Shown piece by piece: positions 57,894-64,000 of a stretch of 64,000 nt of DNA. Position 1 is the first letter of the stretch, and the number at the start of each line of letters is the position of its first letter. The stretch is from the NCBI RefSeq assembly GCF_037038585.1, contig NC_092520.1:64293501-64357500 (forward strand), written 5' to 3'. A program made the position numbers and the translations under genes. This DNA is from Patagioenas fasciata. Lineage: Eukaryota; Chordata; Aves; Columbiformes; Columbidae. The notes below the pieces were generated by a model. That model saw only the letters and a list, made by a program, of their open reading frames with translations, was not told the DNA's origin and ran no database searches.

Positions 57894-60800
57894 GTAAGGA
57901 GAGGGGCGGGGCGGGGTGGCCGCGGCCTGTAGCGCCCGGCGGGGCGGCGAGGGGGGGTCGCTGCGGCCTGGGGCGGCCCCGGGGCTGGCGGCGCTGGAAG
58001 CGGCACCGGCGCGCCGGCTGTAGCTGGAAACATGCCCGCGGCCTCACACCTGCTGTTGCCATTCCGGGGCGGTAACTGACCTGAGGGCTCCCGGGCCTCC
58101 GGGAGGTGGTGGCGCGGCACCCAGCTGGGCTGCGGCCCGGCCGGGGGCAGGTCCGTCTGCGGAGGTCCTCAGCAGTAGCGCCTTTGGAGAGGTCCTTCCC
58201 CCATTCCCTGTACCGGGTCCCTGCGGAGCCTGGGAACCTGTGACAGCTGTAGGAGGTACGAGGGGATGGATGGAGAGAAGGCGGTGGCTGCTGCTGTCGC
58301 TGCTGTGCTTGGTGGGAGAACCGTGCAGCGCCCAGGAACGCTCGTCTCGGCATCTGTTCTGAATCTAGGGGCAACGCACCGGGAAGAACCTGAAAATGTG
58401 TGTTTAGCTCTCCAGAGGCATGGAAACGCATGAACTACTGATGTCATTGCTAGGAAGTAGCTCCTTTCTTTAGAGCTTGTAATGCTTCCTTAATGGCTTT
58501 CATCCTGCCGTATCTTGAGTGAAATCTGAAATGTCGCTGAAATAGATAGATTTTAGTGTCTTCATGAAAGGGGTTGGTGCAGCAAGACGGGTTTATGAGG
58601 AAGTGTGTCTGGCTTGTTTACTGATAACTACCTTGCTTTAGGTTTCTTGCCTTGAAAGCCGCATCACGCGACACTATCAGGTTTCTGAAATGTGGCTTTG
58701 GCAGCAAACTTCTTCAGCAGCTGACAAGAATATTTCCTCTATAATGCAGCAGTTGAGAATGGTTATGTACCATGAGTTTGAACACTATGGCAGTCTTTGA
58801 AACTCTTCTGACAGTTCTCTGGTAGTAAATATCTTTGTCATTGATGATACTTCAGTGTCGGTAAGCCTGAAAGATGTCAGAAGGGGCACTGTGCAGTTCA
58901 GATATCCAACTCTTGCAAGCCAGTCTAGCGAGCAGAGTGTGTACAGTGCTATCAGACTTGCTTTTTAGGATTGGCAACTTAAGTGCCATTGAGCTGATGT
59001 TATATTGGAATTCTTTTATTATCTTATATAGTCATGGCTTAAATGAAGAATTGTTTCTGCTTGTCTTCTATTCAGCCCTTGTAGTTTTTAAGTGGTAACA
59101 GAGATAATATTTTCTGGGACTGAAGTAGTCTTCATCTGCCTAATTAGCAGTTACAAACATAATTCAGTGCATCTAGCTTTGTCACTTTTTGGCATGTAAA
59201 ATGTGTTAGGTTGCTGCAGCTGAGGCAACAGACTAGTTTGTTTTACTACAGAGTAACTATTTACTGACGAATAGGGCTTTGTACCAGTGTCTGGTAGCTG
59301 GGTGTTTCTATGTAACTTTATCCTACAATCTTGGGGGAAAGCTTCATCATGCGAATAGAGACCTCTTTGAGTACAGATAGCCTCCACCATCTTCTGCCGG
59401 AGTGTGGAGCTCGGGTGGTGGTGAGCAGAGAATAATATGAGATGTAAGATGATAAGAAGATACAAACTGAATTATTTAGGCATTTTCAGCTCATTTGAAG
59501 CCTTTTAGTCATCTGAGTGAACACTGATGAGGATAGGGTAATGATCACAGGAGGCTGAAGAATTAGCATGGGTGGGTCAGATGTGAAAGCTTGTTTGGCA
59601 ATGCCTTGACTTTGGGACAATAGTTTTCTTTTTTTAATTTTTTTTTTTTCCTCTAGAATACCTCACCACACCTCACTGTTTCATTTTTCTGTTCACATGG
59701 AGCACCAACTGCAAAGCTGAATATTTCATACGTCAGCATTGAGTATTTTGTGATTAAGTCCCTCAGAAATATCAAACGTGCATCAGGAATGAAGAAGAGA
59801 TTTAGGCAATACAGTGATAAATACAGGGAAAGGGGGCTGTGGGAAATGAAGTACCTTCCCTCAAACTTAGCTGTTGCTTTTTGAAATATGAGGGAAGATG
59901 GTGCCTGTTGCTGTTGGGCACGATGGGTCAGTTGGGTTGTGTGCCAAACCCAACGGAGCTGCTTGTGTTCTTTGAGTCCTAGAGTGCCTGTAGGTTTTTT
60001 CATTGCTGAAACACAGACACATCAGAGAAAATATTTCTGAAAATCTAGGTTTAGAGTCAGACATGGATTCAGTGAGTAAGTCATGAAGTGTCTGAGATTT
60101 GGGGAAGGAAAAATGAGTTTGAAAAATAGTGTGATGCCATTTCACAGTTAATGGTGCCTAGTCCACATGTTTCTATTGCACAACTCTAGTCTGAAGGGGA
60201 ATTTCAAACATTGCTACCAATGTAGGGATATTTGAGAGAAACATGGATAATAAATTCCAGCCAGTGAGTAATTTGGTGTTGTATTGTTTTCCTCAGTTTT
60301 GGCATTGCTAGCTGTAGGAAATTGAGACTGTGTATGAAGTAGTTTTAATGAAATATGACCACTTCTACATTGTGTGACTTTCAAAACATTGTTTTACCAA
60401 GTGCTGCCCTTAACATAGTGTTTGCTTGGTAGCTTCTTCAAGTGTGTTGACACAGTCTTTGTGAGCCTGAATTTGTGTGCTAGTCCCAAGCCCTGTCGTC
60501 ATGTGATAAGTTACTTGGCTTTGACTTCAGCAGCTTTTCTGACTCCCTGACACGCCGCTTTTGAGATACGCTCCTGAGGTTCCTGTTCAGGCTGACTTAG
60601 GAGTTTCATTTTTGATGTAACCTGCTTCTAGATTGTTCTGTAGTGAATAGGATGATTTCTAAACAGTAGCAGATGATAAACTGAAGAATTACCTCTAGGG
60701 ACAAAAGAACCCTAATCAAAGAAAAGATGGATATTTTATTGCCTCCAGAACTGAGAAGTTAACTACTGTTATCTCTGTTAAGCCTTTCTATGTCTTAAAG

Positions 60801-61858
60801 ATAACTTATTTCTAGCACTAAAAAGGCATACCTCGCCTTTGCTTGTTGCAGCTTAACTGCAACAATTTGTCTTTTCTCTCAAGTCACACATGATTGTTTG
60901 GAAATCTGTTGAGAAAGCTTGGTGCCATAATGGATTTCTTGGTATTTATTCTTCTAAGCTTGGCAGGAGACCCTTTTGAGTATGTGAGTGGTAGTAGTTA
61001 CAACAGCTATTTGAACATTTCCTTGCATTATCTTAATAGTGAATTATAGGTCTACTGTTTTTAAATGTATATGTTTTGATAAATCAGGCTTCCACTTCTT
61101 TGTGCATTTTGACTTCAAGGCAGACTGGTATTCCTTTCAGTCTAAGAGTAACAGTTTCTTGACCATCTCTATCACTTGATAGTACCACTGGCTGTCAGTA
61201 CTGTTTTTTCTACTGTAATTCAAAGTGTGAGAGTGTTGCTAGTACCCTGACAGCAGAGTACAGAATTTCAAATGTAGTTCAGCTTTTTGCAGTGAGCACT
61301 TGTCTAGCTGTTTCCTCTCCAGAATTCAGGCTTAAGCACAGTAGTCTACGCTTGATACATTTGGCGTTCTTGTTTTAAACTTCAGTGGCTTCTGATTTCT
61401 TAACAAGGCGGAATTCAGTCTGTGTGGTACAAGAACACCAGTATGTCTTGTCTTTCCTTGACAGGGATGAGATTTACTCTTGACAGGACTAGGAGACTGG
61501 CTACTTAGGCGATTGGTTTATTACTTTTTTTTTCCAATATCCTCTCTTCTGGGGAGGCTTTCTTTTTAAATTGTCAATATTGTTTGGGGCCGCCAGCTAC
61601 TTCAAAGGATGTGTGTTACTTGTGTGGTGTGATACAGCAGCACTAACCAGAGCAAGTGCAAAATGAACTTGTGTGAACGCTGAAAAGGATCTAGCCACAG
61701 GAGTTCAGGCCTCCCTGTGGACTTGTTTAATCAGCTGCTGTAGAGCTATCCCAGGACTTCCTTCCTCTAGATAGGAAACCATAAAGAAGATTCATGTGAC
61801 TAAACTTGATGAAATTCTCTGGCCAGATGACAAGTGTAGAGCTGCTATATAGCCAACT

Positions 61859-62312
61859 GTAGAATGGTTTGGGTTGGAAGGGATCTTAAAGATTTGCTTC
61901 CAACACCCTGCTCTGGGCAGGGACACCTTCCACTGGACCAGGTTGCTCAAATCCACATCCATCCTGGACTTGAACACTTCCAGAGATGGAGCATCCACAG
62001 CTTCTCTGGGCAGCCTGTTCCAGAGCCTCATCACTTTCATAGTGAAGAATTTCCTTACATCTAATCTAAATCTGCCCTCTTTCAGTTTGAAGCCATTACC
62101 CCTTGTCCTATCACTACATGTCCTTGTAAAAAGTCCCTCTCCAGCTTTCTTGTAGGTCTCTAGGTACTGGAAGGCTACTGTAGGGTCTCCCTGGAGCCTT
62201 CGCCAGGCTGAACAACCCAGACTCTCTCAGCCTGTCTTCATAGCAGAGGTGCTCCAGCCCTCTGATTATCTTCATGGCCTTCCTCTGGTCTCTCTCCGAC
62301 AGGTCCATGTCC
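61859..62312 (-). mobile_element. CR1 LINE, 3' end with degenerate ORF2 C-terminus (LAMP1 intron 1)
   Basis: The longest CR1 in the window, about 450 bp. On the minus strand it encodes pieces of the CR1 ORF2 (reverse transcriptase protein) C-terminus: RESGLFSLAKAPGRPYSSLP upstream, then RLWNRLPREAVDAPSLEVF. The two lie in different, interrupted frames, so the copy is dead. The 3' end (GGTTTGGGTTGGAAGGGATC on the plus strand) is at the left; tail repeats are mostly lost. Confidence 0.92.
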
Positions 62313-62823
62313 TTTTGTTTATAATGCTGTTGTACTTTTATAAATTTGTTTATAAAAGACCGAGGTTATTAATCTGCAAACTTGAATTGAGAAACAAAAG
62401 GTTTACTGCCCTAATGGAAATCAGCAATACCAAAATCATAATCTGAGACTGCATGAAATTTGTCCCTGACAGTTGTTGAGGATACATCTTCTCGAGTTGA
62501 ATCAGGAGGTGGATATAATCAGGTGTTGCACCTGCACAAGTGCATCTGACTCTCTTCTCCCCCAAAGTACTCTCATCCATCCTTGAATTAAGTTCTGTTT
62601 CCTGCTTCTGCCACTGTTTGTGTTCACGTGTGTCCAACAGCAGTTGAAGTGGATCCAGCCTTGTCCATTGGTGACAGGTAAGCGTAACTCATAATTTTAT
62701 AAAGACTGTTTTGTCTCATGGTTCATATATCAAGTCTGTCAAGGGATTTTCCTGCTTTCAGATGTTCTCCAGAAATGTTAGGGTTAGTAAATAGTGTGAT
62801 CATTCAACAAATACATTAATTTT

Positions 62824-62882
62824 TAAATTTTTGTTTGTTTTGTGTGTGTTTGTTGTTGTTGTTTTTTGTTTTTGGGGGTATG
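62824..62882 (+). repeat. GT-rich low-complexity tract
   Basis: (TTTG)n, (GT)n and (GTT)n units in succession in LAMP1 intron 1, ending in GGGGGTATG. Confidence 0.75.
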
Positions 62883-64000
62883 TTTATTCTTGTTTTATTT
62901 TTTTCTGTACTATCCCAAGGTAGTATAGATCCTGGATCCTAAGCAAGTAACCTCGACTTATTCTTTTGAGAAAGGAGTTGAGCCAGATGTCCCTGTGGGA
63001 GTGGTGGTTACATTAGAAGACAAGTGATTAGAGGAGAGCGTAACACCTCAGGGATTTTTGCATTCTCTCCTCTGGCATAGGCTTAGGAGTCTAAAGTGGT
63101 GAGTAAGGTCACAAAATGGCACTGAGATGACAAGATCCTTCCAAACCATCAGAGTGAGTAAATTACTGGGCACTCTCTGTTTACATGTACGATAGGAAAC
63201 AAACCTTTAGATAAGAACCAGCATTTCTTATCTCCATGGATTAATGCCCTGTAGATAGCAGCATTCACATGTGGGCAAAGGTGCAGGATAACACAGCAGC
63301 GCTGTAGCTCAGGTACAGAGTGACTGTGTAGTGCTGGCATCAGTCAGCAAGCGTCCCTCACCTTCGGAGCGCTGCCACACAGTAATTACAGGGTAGGCTG
63401 TAGCCAAGGAGAGTCTCTGATGCATATGACCAGGCCATGAGGTGATTCTCCGAACCACTGTTGGGGCGGTTTGCTGGGCTATGCTGCAACCCTGGTTTTC
63501 CTCCCTATCGCTGTAGTCACTTGGTGTTAACTGCAGTCCCACCCACTCAATATGTGCATCACTTGAACAACTGGTGATGTGGGGGCTATGCCCAGGTGGA
63601 TTGGGATGGCATGCTGTCCTTTCTGCCAAGAGGGAGGAAGAAAAATACTAAAGAGGTTTTTACGTATGCAGGCAACATGAATATAGTGCAAATTATGTAA
63701 AAGTAGCTTTTGTTTTTGAGATCCTTATTGTCAGTGTTTCATGTTTCTAATAAAAGTTGGAGACAAAGTAAATAATTAACTATGGTAACTCAAGTCCTCT
63801 TTGCAAGCAAACAGTGTAAACAATTGCCATTAATATATGCTTGCTATTTTTAGAGCACAACAACCATTAACCTTTCTCCCTTAGCAGCTTTCCATTAATG
63901 GGAGAGTAGTAGCAGTAGCTGTGCTTGGCTAACAGGATTTCAGTTACAGAAAGGTTGAAACCTGAAAGCATTTTTGTGTGGTCAAGAGATGTAGAATCCT

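Larger units (their letters stand above)
57240..58180. promoter_or_regulatory. CpG island and TATA-less promoter of LAMP1
   Basis: Abrupt rise in GC and CpG right after a CR1 fragment. The left part (57250-57480) is ACGC/CACGCG-rich; the right part holds GC boxes (GGGGCGGG, CCCGCCCC) and CGCC/CTG trinucleotide runs just before the start codon. Contains CLEAR, CRE and GTCATATGAC palindromes between 57653 and 57703. No TATA box is visible. Confidence 0.85.
57894..64000 (+). other. LAMP1: LAMP1 intron 1 (partial, runs off the window)
   Basis: Starts at GTAAGG. No exon encoding the cysteine- and N-glycan-rich LAMP lumenal domain is seen in the remaining 6.1 kb. Holds a CR1 fragment (61859-62312), GT-rich low-complexity DNA (62824-62882) and one splice-flanked candidate mini-exon (62641-62677). 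The rest is unique sequence without recognisable genes. Confidence 0.75.

Noticed and set aside
57694-58431. Minus-strand open frame of 245 codons over LAMP1 exon 1
   Set aside because: Low-complexity Arg/Pro/Ala protein, antisense to a CpG island and signal-peptide exon; expected by composition.
62114-62308. Minus-strand frame that looks like a conserved protein
   Set aside because: It is the degenerate C-terminal part of CR1 ORF2, not a host gene; annotated as a mobile element.

Overview
The window is vertebrate nuclear DNA, almost certainly from a bird. The CR1 LINE fragments end in the avian-type ATTCTGTG tail, there are retroviral solo LTRs, introns are 0.1-7 kb, and the gene order PCID2 - CUL4A - LAMP1 matches the order known around human 13q34. 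No prokaryotic features, CRISPR arrays, rRNA or tRNA genes were seen. The species cannot be fixed from the sequence alone.

Layout. PCID2 lies on the minus strand: 14 coding exons between 13102 and 929, giving 399 aa, with 3' UTR towards position ~60. CUL4A lies on the plus strand: 20 coding exons between 14823 and 51165, giving 766 aa, with 3' UTR to about 52.69 kb. The two genes are divergent and share a CpG-rich promoter region (about 13.24-15.56 kb; start codons 1.7 kb apart). An intergenic stretch of about 5 kb with two truncated CR1 copies leads to a second CpG island (57.24-58.18 kb). That island holds exon 1 of a plus-strand gene called LAMP1 from its signal peptide, synteny and a perfect CLEAR (TFEB/TFE3) palindrome. 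The rest of the window, 57894-64000, is its first intron. All exon joins of PCID2 and CUL4A were checked by running phase, and both frames stay open from start to stop.

Functions. PCID2 is the PCI-domain subunit of the nuclear TREX-2 mRNA export complex. CUL4A is the scaffold of the CRL4 (DDB1-CUL4-RBX1) ubiquitin ligases. LAMP1 is a major lysosomal membrane glycoprotein. They do not form one pathway; their adjacency is conserved synteny.

Most notable points: (1) both divergent genes carry an AT-AC, U12-type (minor spliceosome) intron with the same ATATCCTTTT donor. (2) The LAMP1 promoter packs three perfect palindromes (CLEAR E-box, CRE, and a GTCATATGAC variant) into 51 bp. (3) Two solo LTRs with recognisable target-site duplications sit in CUL4A introns, one in each orientation. 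(4) A NAGNAG-flanked candidate mini-exon sits in LAMP1 intron 1. I found no sign of a wholly new biological system; most of the window is ordinary vertebrate gene sequence.
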